A stretch of 12,547 bases of DNA from Acidobacteriota bacterium (lineage in GTDB: Bacteria > Acidobacteriota > UBA6911 > RPQK01 > JADFOI01), in the NCBI GenBank assembly GCA_027295745.1, contig JAPUKI010000181.1:1-12547 (forward strand), read 5' to 3'. A program made the position numbers and the translations under genes. Positions 6,453 to 12,547 of the stretch are shown here, piece by piece. Below the pieces are notes generated by a model, which made no database searches, was not told where the DNA came from, and was given only the letters and a program-made list of their open reading frames with translations. Numbering within the stretch: the stretch's first letter is position 1; every line of letters begins with the position of its first letter.

Positions 6453-7157
6453 CTAGCCAGCCGCTTTACTATCCCCTTCGTACTCTTTGAGCTCATCGAT
6501 CAACCTGAAGATGAACTCTCGGTCTTTCTCGTCCAAGTCAAAGATGTCAATGGACAGCTCAAGCCTCAGAGTCCCCCCGCTTTTCAATTGAACTTTTCTG
6601 GACTCGATTCCCCCATAGGAAGGGCCGACTGGGGAGAGGTCCACTGGGGGCGTAGTCTGGCTGGACTGGGCCCGCTTTCTAGATGTTGACTTCCTGCGCC
6701 CATGGGGTTTGATGTAAGAAGAGACGGGGATTCCACTGTCCTTTGCAGCCGCCAGAAAGAAGGCGATGCACCTGCGTACTGTCTCACCAGAGGCCCCTGT
6801 TTTTTGAAAGACTTCCTCGGCTTGATGTGAGGTGGCTGTCTTCAAGCCAAAGTCCCTGTCAAAGGCAAAGTCGTAAGAGGCCTGGATGATCTCACGCAGC
6901 AGGGCCTTTCTCTCCGCCTCCTCGCTCTCCAGAAGTTTTTGCAGTCTTGGTGTGATTTGGCCGGAGCCCGTTACCAGGCCCAGGTAGTGAAGGGTCAGTA
7001 AGAGCTGAGACTGGATGGTGCCCGATTTGTGGGCCATGACGCTCCGGTCAATTCTGGAGGGAATGCCCCGAGCCCGCAGTTCAGCAAGGAAATTGCTGAA
7101 GGTGCGATACGAAACATAGGGTGGTATCCGCTCAGACTTTCTTCTTCCCATAGCCAC
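6453..7157 (-). CDS. DUF5343 domain protein
   Basis: The ORF has 234 residues from GTG 7155-7157; an ATG two codons later (7149-7151) is an equally likely start, as neither has a ribosome binding site. The N-terminal half matches DUF5343: PPYVSYRTFSNFLAELR, then GIPSRIDRSVMAHKSGT and a winged-helix-like stretch LLLTLHYLGLV. A basic low-complexity linker (GRRKSTSRKRAQSSQ, about 150-170) joins it to a C-terminal sheet/helix part, LKSGGTLRLELSIDIFDLDE. The domain has no known function; a DNA-binding role is inference from the helical arrangement and basic linker. A good promoter (TTGCAA-17-TATAAA) lies just upstream and two palindromes flank it, so the gene may be autoregulated. The leader would be only about 15-20 bases, fitting the absent ribosome site. 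Confidence 0.75.
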   Translation of the reverse strand: MAMGRRKSERIPPYVSYRTFSNFLAELRARGIPSRIDRSVMAHKSGTIQSQLLLTLHYLGLVTGSGQITPRLQKLLESEEAERKALLREIIQASYDFAFDRDFGLKTATSHQAEEVFQKTGASGETVRRCIAFFLAAAKDSGIPVSSYIKPHGRRKSTSRKRAQSSQTTPPVDLSPVGPSYGGIESRKVQLKSGGTLRLELSIDIFDLDEKDREFIFRLIDELKEYEGDSKAAG

Positions 7158-7178
7158 TATATATCACTTTTTTAGATT

Positions 7179-7207
7179 TTTATATCAATGTCCGACATTT
7201 TTTGCAA
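7179..7207 (-). promoter_or_regulatory. Sigma-70-type promoter of the DUF5343 gene
   Basis: On the minus strand TTGCAA (7202-7207) and TATAAA (7179-7184) are separated by exactly 17 bases. The spacer contains one of the two odd palindromes. The start point would be near 7172, giving a very short leader before the GTG at 7157. Confidence 0.55.
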
Positions 7208-7227
7208 CTGCAATTAAAGTCGGACAC
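7187..7227. promoter_or_regulatory. Paired palindromes, probable operator between divergent genes
   Basis: TGTCCGAC (7189-7196) and GTCGGACA (7219-7226) form an inverted pair 30 bases apart centre to centre, about three helical turns. The first half is a full odd palindrome, ATGTC-C-GACAT (7188-7198); the second is AGTCGGACA. Between them TTGCA-AC-TGCAA (7202-7213) is also a dyad. The site overlaps the DUF5343 promoter and sits upstream of the divergent 68-residue ORF, so it could control both. Confidence 0.5.
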
Positions 7228-7257
7228 GATATAGCATCAATTCATGGAGGATTTGAC

Positions 7258-7464
7258 ATGAAACATTCGAGAATTCAGGAAAAGCACAGTCGAAACTGGT
7301 GGAGTCAGAACAACCGCTTGCGGGTGAGAGCTTCCAGAATCAGCCGTCCTACTTCCTTGACTGGAGGCGGCGGCAGAAAAGCCAGCGAGAATTGGAAGCT
7401 GGACGAGCATTGGGTAGCCATCAGCGCCTATCTTGCGCAGATGGACTTCCCAAACGAAGGTTGA
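7258..7464 (+). CDS. Orphan 68-residue basic protein ending in MDFPNEG
   Basis: The ATG at 7258 follows GGAGG (7246-7250) with seven bases of spacing, a clear ribosome site. The protein is basic, with Trp, Arg and Ser clusters (HSRNWWSQNNRLRVRASRI), a GGGGRK turn and the end HWVAISAYLAQMDFPNEG. No family is recognised. It has no signal peptide or membrane segment. Its last 12 codons recur, with mainly silent differences, at the end of the 27-codon frame at 8137-8220. This argues that the reading frame is, or was, translated. It is divergent from the DUF5343 gene across the palindromic region and convergent with the gene at 7489, 24 bases away. Confidence 0.5.
   Translation: MKHSRIQEKHSRNWWSQNNRLRVRASRISRPTSLTGGGGRKASENWKLDEHWVAISAYLAQMDFPNEG
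7428..7464 (+). repeat. 37-bp repeat copy 1 (end of the orphan ORF)
   Basis: This segment matches 8184-8220 at 33 of 37 positions. Both copies encode YLA-x-MDFPNEG followed by TGA. Similarity largely ceases at the stop codon in both copies. Confidence 0.8.
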
Positions 7465-7488
7465 TTGCTTTACTGGAGATGCGAGAGG

Positions 7489-8115
7489 TTAGTCTCTGAC
7501 CAGACCGGCATTTCGCATCTCTTTGCCAATGGCGTCCACCAGTTCTTCGGCGAAGGTTCGGACGTCCTTCGGATCGGCCGTCTCACTTTCCGCCACCCAG
7601 ATCAACTCATCCTCTTCAATGGAGTAGACCAGCGTTTCGATGGCAATTCTCCTGGGAGAAGTCCGTGATCCGATTTCGTAGACAGTCGTCCATGTTTGAT
7701 TCCAGAAGCCCGTGAAAGTCGAGTAGTAACTTTGGGTATAGGTCGTTGATGTCACTGTCCGGCGACGGGTTTCCTGTTCATACTCCAAAACCCGCATCAG
7801 AATCGCCCCGGTGATACCGGCTTTCTTGAGGAACTCCTTGGCCTTCTCCGCGTCCTTGGTCAGTTCGCCGGGCAATACGGTATAGCCGGCAACGGCATCC
7901 ATCCCGCGCCTGCGTAGCTCGGCCGCCAGAGTCTCCTCTGGACCCCAGCGCATGGTGTCATCAGCACTGAGTACGAAGGTGGCCACCTTGACCGCGGTCA
8001 CATCGATGGGTTTCGCCATGGGGTTTCTCCAGATCGATACGAACTGGGTTGAGGCCGCCGCGGTTAGAGTCACGGTCAGCAGGACTACTCCGACGATTTG
8101 AAAACCGAGTTTCAT
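7489..8115 (-). CDS. Exported protein of unknown function, loosely DUF4136-like
   Basis: The ORF has 208 residues from ATG 8113-8115, which follows AAGGGGAG with eight bases of spacing. The frame is open 13 codons further upstream but that start lacks such a site. The N-terminus is a signal peptide (MKLGFQIVGVVLLTVTLTAA) without a lipobox cysteine. The mature part has KVATFVLSADDTMRWGPEE, ELRRRGMDAVAGYTVLPGE, a GITGAILMRVLEYE strand, a Thr/Tyr/Ser-rich segment (TVTSTTYTQSYYSTFTGFW) and IAIETLVYSIEEDELIWVAE with a helix ending in KEMRNAGLV. That alternation of nucleotide-independent strands and the final helix resembles DUF4136-type periplasmic proteins. The similarity is by eye and the function is unknown. 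Confidence 0.75.
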   Translation of the reverse strand: MKLGFQIVGVVLLTVTLTAAASTQFVSIWRNPMAKPIDVTAVKVATFVLSADDTMRWGPEETLAAELRRRGMDAVAGYTVLPGELTKDAEKAKEFLKKAGITGAILMRVLEYEQETRRRTVTSTTYTQSYYSTFTGFWNQTWTTVYEIGSRTSPRRIAIETLVYSIEEDELIWVAESETADPKDVRTFAEELVDAIGKEMRNAGLVRD

Positions 8116-8136
8116 ATTCGTTTCTCCCCTTGAGGA

Positions 8137-8220
8137 ATGATCACAACCTATCAAACTTCCCGTAACTGGAGCAAGCCGTCTTTCTATCTTGCCCCGATGG
8201 ACTTTCCCAACGAAGGTTGA
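8137..8220 (+). pseudogene. 27-codon frame with the MDFPNEG ending, probable relic of the orphan ORF
   Basis: ATG 8137 to TGA 8218-8220 encodes a peptide of 27 residues containing SRNW and ending YLAPMDFPNEG. The 68-residue ORF at 7258 also has SRNW near its start and ends YLAQMDFPNEG. The differences in the last codons are mostly silent (TTC/TTT, CCA/CCC). The simplest reading is a copy of the same gene with most of the interior deleted. It could also be a functional short peptide; GAGG lies only two bases before the ATG, too close for a good ribosome site. It overlaps the upstream region of the minus-strand gene that starts at 8115. Confidence 0.35.
8184..8220 (+). repeat. 37-bp repeat copy 2
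   Basis: This is the second copy of the segment at 7428-7464, in direct orientation, 756 bases further on. The two copies bracket the exported-protein gene at 7489-8115. Confidence 0.8.
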
Positions 8221-8245
8221 CGGCTCCCTACGGTTCGTTTTTTAT

Positions 8246-8275
8246 TTGAAAGAGCCTGTCCTGAACGGATAAGAT
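8246..8275 (+). promoter_or_regulatory. Candidate promoter of the reaction-centre-type cytochrome gene
   Basis: TTGAAA (8246-8251) and TAAGAT (8270-8275) are separated by 18 bases and resemble sigma-70 boxes at five and four of six positions. The predicted leader is about 50 bases before the GTG at 8334. An upstream T run (8238-8243) adds an AT-rich element. Confidence 0.35.
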
Positions 8276-8333
8276 CCCACTGCTGTTGGAAAGGCTGTTC
8301 AAAGATAGCGAATGGGTTGAAAGGAGCTAGCGC

Positions 8334-8825
8334 GTGTACAAAACTTCTAAACGGGCACCACTGCTTGTTTGTATTCTTGCACTGATCGGCTTGTCAATTT
8401 CCTGTGCTGTGGATCAGGAAGGCACACTGGAGCAGAATCAGGAGGACCAACAGGCCACGGCTCAGGAGGATCAAAGGGGTGAGGATGAAGAAGGTCATCC
8501 CCCCAGAAATGCCTTCATGTTTCCTCCCACCAATCTGCAGGTTCTACAAGTCGAAGAGGCGGAGGATCTGCGCCCCATTATGCGCGCATTCACCGCTGGT
8601 CTGGGGGTCGGATGCCAGCACTGTCACGAGGAGGGGAACTTCGCAGTGGACACGGAACTCAAAGAGCTTGCCCGCAACATGATCCGAATGGTCGAGCATT
8701 TGAATGCTGACGTCTTCACATGGTCCAACGCTCCCACGGCGACCTGTTTTATGTGTCACAAGGGGCACGAAAAACCCGAACTGGAGCCTCCCCCCGAATC
8801 CGATGACACCCAGACTCCCGAGTAA
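8334..8825 (+). CDS. Diheme cytochrome c of the reaction-centre cytochrome subunit type
   Basis: The ORF has 163 residues from GTG 8334, with AAGGAG seven bases upstream. The N-terminus is an export signal (LLVCILALIGLSIS) followed by Cys24. The preceding residues, LSIS, are a poor lipobox, so a lipid anchor is possible but unsure. An acidic Gln/Glu-rich linker follows (about 27-55). The heme part has CQHCH (Cys94, Cys97, His98) and CFMCH (Cys138, Cys141, His142). Methionine-bearing helices lie before each motif (LRPIMRAFTAGLGVG and LARNMIRMVEHLN), as in the reaction-centre cytochrome family where such a Met is the axial ligand. That family normally carries four hemes; this short two-heme form is common in non-phototrophic Acidobacteriota, where its partner is unknown. 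It probably acts as a periplasmic electron carrier. Confidence 0.85.
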   Translation: MYKTSKRAPLLVCILALIGLSISCAVDQEGTLEQNQEDQQATAQEDQRGEDEEGHPPRNAFMFPPTNLQVLQVEEAEDLRPIMRAFTAGLGVGCQHCHEEGNFAVDTELKELARNMIRMVEHLNADVFTWSNAPTATCFMCHKGHEKPELEPPPESDDTQTPE

Positions 8826-8949
8826 GCCAGTCAAAGGGCTCCAACCGAGATCTTAGGAGGGTCTCGCAAAAGTCAGCCTGACCTTGACATAGACCTGTAG
8901 GGGCGTCACCGCCTGGAAGTTTTCTGGTCTGATAAACTTTCCAAGCGGT

Positions 8950-11244
8950 ATGGAAGAACCCAAAGAGAATAACAATCGCACCGCCGAGGTCACCTTCTCA
9001 CGCGATCTTGGCCTCTTTGACGCCACCATGATCGGTGTAGGGGCCATGATTGGGGCGGGGATTTTCGTTCTCACTGGTATTGCTTCCGGCGTGGCGGGTC
9101 CAGGGGCACTCCTGGCTTTTATCTTAAATGGCTTTGTGACGCTTCTCACAGCTTTAAGCTACGCTGAGCTGGCCTCCTGCTACCCCGAATCAGGGGGAGG
9201 CTACGCTTATATTAGAAAGGCGTTCCCTGGCGCAGTGGGCTTTGTCTCCGGCTGGATGCTCTGGTTTTGCTATGTCATTGCCTGCAGCCTCTACGCTTTG
9301 GGGTTCGGGAGTTACTTCTGGGAGTTTATCCACAGCTACTTTCCTCTTCTCTCCGCTGCGGCTTTTGGGCTGCTGGGCCAAGAGCTCCCGCTCATTCTGG
9401 TGACGCTGTCTATTGGCTTGGCTGTTATTGCCATCAATATGCGCGGCACCGCTTTGACGGGGAAGGTGGAAAATTTTCTCACCATCGCCAAGATGGTTAT
9501 TCTGGCTGTTTTTATCTTCTATGGCCTCAAGCAAATTCTGAATATTCCGACACAAGCGGTATCGAGCTTCAGACCTTTCCTCCCCAATGGGTTCAGCGGC
9601 GTTGTGTTGGCGATGGGACTCACCTTTATCGCTTTTGAAGGGTATGACCTCATCGCCACCGTGGCTGAGGAGATTAAGCAACCCAAGAAGACGATTCCCC
9701 GGGCCACCTTGATAGCCCTCTCCCTGACCGTCATCTTCTATCTGCTCATTGTGGTGGTCTGCATCGGGGCCATCCGGCCCGACACCGGGACGTCCTGGGA
9801 GTTTTTAGGAAGGTACCAGGAAACCGCCATCGTTAAGGCGGCGGAGAACTTTATGCCCTCTTTCGGCGTGGCGCTTATTATCTTTGGAGGACTGCTCTCA
9901 ACGCTCTCGGCGCTCAACGCCACCGTCCTGGCTGCCTCACGGGTGGCTTTTTCAATGGGCCGGGACAAGATGCTGCCCGTTGCACTCGGCGCCATCCATG
10001 CGACTCGCCGCACTCCCCACATCGCCGTGGCCGTGACAGGTGTTCTTTTGCTCATCATGGCCATGCTCTTTCCCATTCACATTATCGGATCGGCGGCGAG
10101 TGTCATGTTTTTGTTGACCTTCAGCCTGGTGAATCTTTCCTTGATTTCGCTTCGCCGGCAGTTTCCCGAGGTCAAGGCGGGCTTTCGCGTGCCTTTCTAT
10201 CCAATAACGCCAGTTGTAGCCATTGTGCTCAATCTGGTGCTGGCGGTTTCTCAGTATTATTTTGATCCTTTTTCGTGGTATATCGCTATGTCATGGTTTC
10301 TGGTGGGACTTTTTATATACTTTGTTCACTTTGAGAAGATCACCGCCCCGGAAATGCCCCAGGTGCTTGAAGTCGGACAGACCAAGCAGACCCGAGAATA
10401 TGAGTACCGGATTCTCATACCCCTGCACAATCCCGATCACGTGATTCCCCTGATGAAGCTTGCCGTTCCCATCGCCAAGGCCCATGGCGGAGAGATCATC
10501 GTTCTGGGAGTTATCGATGTTCCGCAGAGTCTACCCATTCACGAGGGTATGCGCTTTGTTCATCACAAGACCCCGCTCCTGAAGCAAGCCATTCAATATG
10601 GCAATCAGGCCCAGGTACCAACGCGCTCAGCCCTGCGCATCGCCCACCGCGTTTACGACGGCATACTCCGCACGGCCGAAGCGGAAAAAGCCTCCTTGAT
10701 TCTCATGGGGTGGAAAGGACACACCACCAGGCGGGATCGAATCATTGGGGAAGTCACCGACAAGGTCGTCAACCATGCCCCCTGTGATGTGATTACGGTC
10801 AAGCTCATGGGTGATCTGTCACTGAAGAAAATCCTGATCCCTACGGCCGGTGGCTTCCATGCCATGCTGGCCGCCCAATTTGCTGCTCTTTATCAGGCGG
10901 AATACGGCACCCAGGTGACCAGTTGTTATGTGGTTCCCCGGGGAGCGACCCAGGAAACGAGGGAAAGGGCCTATGACTGGATTGAGAAAACCGTCCAGGA
11001 GACGGAGTTAAGCAGCAGCGTCAGGCGCACGCTGATCGAGTCTGAAAAGGTGGCATCCGGCCTGGCCAGGGCATCTGGAAACTATGACCTCATTATTTTG
11101 GGTGTGTCCGAGGAGGGCCTCTTTTCCAGTGTTCTCTTTGGCGAAATTGCAGAGAAAGTTTCGCGCTATTCACGGGTCCCGGTGATGATGGTGAAACGCT
11201 ATGAGGGAGTGGTGAAATCGGTTGTGAAGAAGGTTTTGGGATGA
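8950..11244 (+). CDS. APC-superfamily amino-acid permease fused to two universal stress protein domains
   Basis: The ORF has 764 residues from ATG 8950. The start has no strong ribosome site and lies just after a bulged hairpin (GGAAGTTT ... AAACTTTCC, 8915-8943). Residues 1 to about 465 form a 12-helix permease. The first helix carries the APC substrate loop GAMIGAGIFVLTG (31-43), and PESGGGYAYIRKAF follows near 80. From about residue 480 there are two tandem Usp domains: the first (YRILIPLHNP ... MGWKGHTTRRDRIIGE, about 483-617) and the second (KKILIPTAGG ... LGVSEEGLFSSVLFGE, about 622-757). Both keep the glycine pattern of nucleotide-binding Usp proteins, though Glu follows the last Gly instead of Ser/Thr. 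The Usp part is cytoplasmic and probably regulatory. The substrate is unknown. Fifteen bases separate it from pyrD, suggesting one transcript. Confidence 0.88.
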   Translation: MEEPKENNNRTAEVTFSRDLGLFDATMIGVGAMIGAGIFVLTGIASGVAGPGALLAFILNGFVTLLTALSYAELASCYPESGGGYAYIRKAFPGAVGFVSGWMLWFCYVIACSLYALGFGSYFWEFIHSYFPLLSAAAFGLLGQELPLILVTLSIGLAVIAINMRGTALTGKVENFLTIAKMVILAVFIFYGLKQILNIPTQAVSSFRPFLPNGFSGVVLAMGLTFIAFEGYDLIATVAEEIKQPKKTIPRATLIALSLTVIFYLLIVVVCIGAIRPDTGTSWEFLGRYQETAIVKAAENFMPSFGVALIIFGGLLSTLSALNATVLAASRVAFSMGRDKMLPVALGAIHATRRTPHIAVAVTGVLLLIMAMLFPIHIIGSAASVMFLLTFSLVNLSLISLRRQFPEVKAGFRVPFYPITPVVAIVLNLVLAVSQYYFDPFSWYIAMSWFLVGLFIYFVHFEKITAPEMPQVLEVGQTKQTREYEYRILIPLHNPDHVIPLMKLAVPIAKAHGGEIIVLGVIDVPQSLPIHEGMRFVHHKTPLLKQAIQYGNQAQVPTRSALRIAHRVYDGILRTAEAEKASLILMGWKGHTTRRDRIIGEVTDKVVNHAPCDVITVKLMGDLSLKKILIPTAGGFHAMLAAQFAALYQAEYGTQVTSCYVVPRGATQETRERAYDWIEKTVQETELSSSVRRTLIESEKVASGLARASGNYDLIILGVSEEGLFSSVLFGEIAEKVSRYSRVPVMMVKRYEGVVKSVVKKVLG

Positions 11245-11259
11245 GGAGGGGGAGGGAAT

Positions 11260-12375
11260 TTGCTTTACCATAACCTTTTGCGCCCCCTGCTCTTTGGTCT
11301 GGATCCTGAGTTTGTCCACAAACAGACCATCCGAATAGGACACACTCTTTCTCAATCTTCCCTGGCTTGTCGTCTCTTGCGTCAGATCTATCAGGCCCAA
11401 TTTGAGGCCTTAAGTGTAAAAGTCTGGGGATTGGATTTTAAGAATCCCCTGGGTTTGGCGGCCGGCTTTGATAAGCAGGGCCAACTGCATGAGGTAATAG
11501 CCGCGCTGGGCTTTGGGCACATGGAGGTGGGATCCATCAGCCTCCGCCCCTGGCCGGGAAATCCTTCACCGACCTTGCTCAGACTTCCCCGCGACCGGGG
11601 TCTGATCAACCGTTTGGGTCTCAACAGTGAGGGAGCGGAAATCGTATACAGGCGACTCCGCGACTTACCATTCCAGATCCCCACCGGGATCAATCTGGTC
11701 AAGACGGCTGACCCAGAGATTGCGGGAGATCAAGCTATCCAGGATTTCCTGGAGGACTTTCACAGGTTTTACCCGCTGGCCGATTTCCTGACTCTGAATT
11801 TGAGCTGCCCCAATACGGTGGAGGGAAAGACCTTTGAGGATCCGGAACTCTTGGAACCCTTCTTAAAGGGTCTGAAGGAACGCAGGGCGCAGCTGGAGGG
11901 TCTCCACAAAAGGAAGGCTGTTTTGATGAAGCTTTCTCCAGATCTCGGTGATTCTGCACTGGACAGTCTCCTGAGGCTGGCCGAGGACTATGCCATCGAC
12001 GGCTTTGTGATCGGCAATACCACGGCCCGGCGGGAAGACTTGAAAACGCAGCCTGCCCTGCTGGAGAATTTCCCGGTGGGCGGTCTGAGTGGACGGCCCC
12101 TCAAAAAGTATACTCAGCAGATGACAGAGAAAGTCTTTGCTCGGACGGGCGGGCGCTTTCCTATTATTGCCTGCGGCGGAGTCGGTTGTGATCCGGAAAA
12201 GCATCCCGCTCAGGAGGTCTGGGAGTACCTGAAGCTGGGAGCCACGCTGGTGCAGGTTTTCACCGGCTTGATTTATAGAGGTCCGGTCCTGGTAAAGATG
12301 ATCAACCGGGGACTGATGAGGATTTTGAGGGAAAACGGCGTCTCAAGACTGGCCGATTTCTTAGGGACGCGTTAA
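11260..12375 (+). CDS. pyrD: Dihydroorotate dehydrogenase (quinone), class 2
   Basis: It oxidises dihydroorotate to orotate with FMN, passing electrons to membrane quinone, the fourth step of pyrimidine synthesis. The ORF has 371 residues from TTG 11260 behind GGAGGGGGAGGG. The N-terminal amphipathic part (MLYHNLLRPLLFGLDPEFVH) is the class 2 membrane/quinone segment. The barrel shows PLGLAAGFDK (Lys72), LINRLGLNSEG, INLVKT, LNLSCPNT, VLMKLSPD, IGNTT, GGLSGRPL, ACGGVG and GATLVQVFTG. At the catalytic-base position, SSPNT in typical class 2 enzymes, it has Ser182-Cys183-PNT, so Cys takes the Ser place as in class 1 enzymes. Length and all other features are class 2. It lies between the permease (15-base gap) and pyrE (15-base gap). 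Confidence 0.95.
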   Translation: MLYHNLLRPLLFGLDPEFVHKQTIRIGHTLSQSSLACRLLRQIYQAQFEALSVKVWGLDFKNPLGLAAGFDKQGQLHEVIAALGFGHMEVGSISLRPWPGNPSPTLLRLPRDRGLINRLGLNSEGAEIVYRRLRDLPFQIPTGINLVKTADPEIAGDQAIQDFLEDFHRFYPLADFLTLNLSCPNTVEGKTFEDPELLEPFLKGLKERRAQLEGLHKRKAVLMKLSPDLGDSALDSLLRLAEDYAIDGFVIGNTTARREDLKTQPALLENFPVGGLSGRPLKKYTQQMTEKVFARTGGRFPIIACGGVGCDPEKHPAQEVWEYLKLGATLVQVFTGLIYRGPVLVKMINRGLMRILRENGVSRLADFLGTR

Positions 12376-12390
12376 CATTCGAAGACAACT

Positions 12391-12547
12391 GTGGAGAATC
12401 GGGACAGTCAGGAGAAGCTCCTGGGGGAGATTGAAAGGCAGATCGCTGAAATGGCTGCCCAGTTCTTGTGGCGCCACAAGGCGATTCAGGTCAACGAAAG
12501 CCAACCCTTTCGGCTAGCTTCGGGGGCTTTCACCCCTATCTATATCA
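12391..12547 (+). CDS. pyrE: Orotate phosphoribosyltransferase (partial, N-terminal 52 codons)
   Basis: The enzyme joins orotate to PRPP to make OMP, the step after PyrD. The frame is open from GTG 12391 to the right edge; an in-frame TAA at 12373-12375 excludes earlier starts, and an ATG at 12451 is an alternative. The visible part has a charged helix (EKLLGEIERQIAEMAAQF) and then FRLASGAFTPIYI, which corresponds to the substrate-proximal F-x-L-x-SG-x(2)-(S/T)P-x-Y segment at the start of this family. The PRPP-binding loop lies beyond the window. The gene follows pyrD by 15 bases, as expected in a pyrimidine operon. Confidence 0.8.
   Translation, partial: MENRDSQEKLLGEIERQIAEMAAQFLWRHKAIQVNESQPFRLASGAFTPIYI

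Noticed and set aside
7299..7499. Alternative 66-codon frame overlapping the orphan ORF
   Set aside because: It has no ribosome site, whereas the 7258 frame has a clear GGAGG and a C-terminus conserved with mostly silent differences in the second copy.
8884..8912. Promoter from TTGACA at 8884 for the APC-Usp gene
   Set aside because: The -35 box is perfect but no -10-like hexamer lies 16-18 bases downstream, so it was not listed as a promoter.

Overview
The window looks like a stretch of bacterial chromosome, most likely from an uncultured member of the Acidobacteriota. This is an inference from gene content. A small diheme cytochrome related to the cytochrome subunit of photosynthetic reaction centres, and a GMC oxidoreductase / Tat-tagged gluconate-dehydrogenase-subunit-3 / cytochrome c trio, are both frequent in that phylum. 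Nothing in the window is strictly diagnostic. Many starts are GTG or TTG behind strong purine-rich ribosome binding sites.

Left part (1-4556). A DUF3179 membrane-anchored protein runs off the left edge on the minus strand. It is divergent from a small three-helix membrane protein. After a 295-base gap with several dyads comes a plus-strand operon for a periplasmic flavin dehydrogenase: a GMC flavoprotein with three clustered cysteines, a 27-codon ORF that exactly bridges the spacer, a Tat-signal small subunit, and a diheme cytochrome c built from two tandem homologous domains. Together they should oxidise an alcohol or sugar and pass electrons through FAD, a possible Fe-S centre and c-hemes to the respiratory chain.

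Middle (4557-8220). A 612-base island without genes holds four copies of a hairpin repeat with GNRA-type loops, a 24-bp tandem repeat that interrupts one copy, and a large inverted pair. Minus-strand genes follow: a porin of the OprO/OprP type, and upstream of it a DUF5343 protein whose promoter region carries two odd palindromes. Divergent from DUF5343 is a 68-residue orphan ORF. Its C-terminal end recurs about 750 bases away in a 27-codon ORF, with a minus-strand secreted protein lying between them.

Right part (8221-12547). A probable lipid-anchored or exported reaction-centre-type diheme cytochrome is followed by a tight gene row: an APC amino-acid transporter fused to two universal-stress domains, pyrD (class 2 dihydroorotate dehydrogenase with Cys instead of the usual Ser at the catalytic-base position), and the start of pyrE, which runs off the right edge. 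This is a partial pyrimidine biosynthesis operon preceded by a transporter.

No rRNA, tRNA, CRISPR array or intact mobile element was recognised. No complete unknown multi-gene system is evident. The best leads are the structured repeat family, the paired short ORFs ending in MDFPNEG, the coupled 27-codon ORF and the Cys-type class 2 PyrD.
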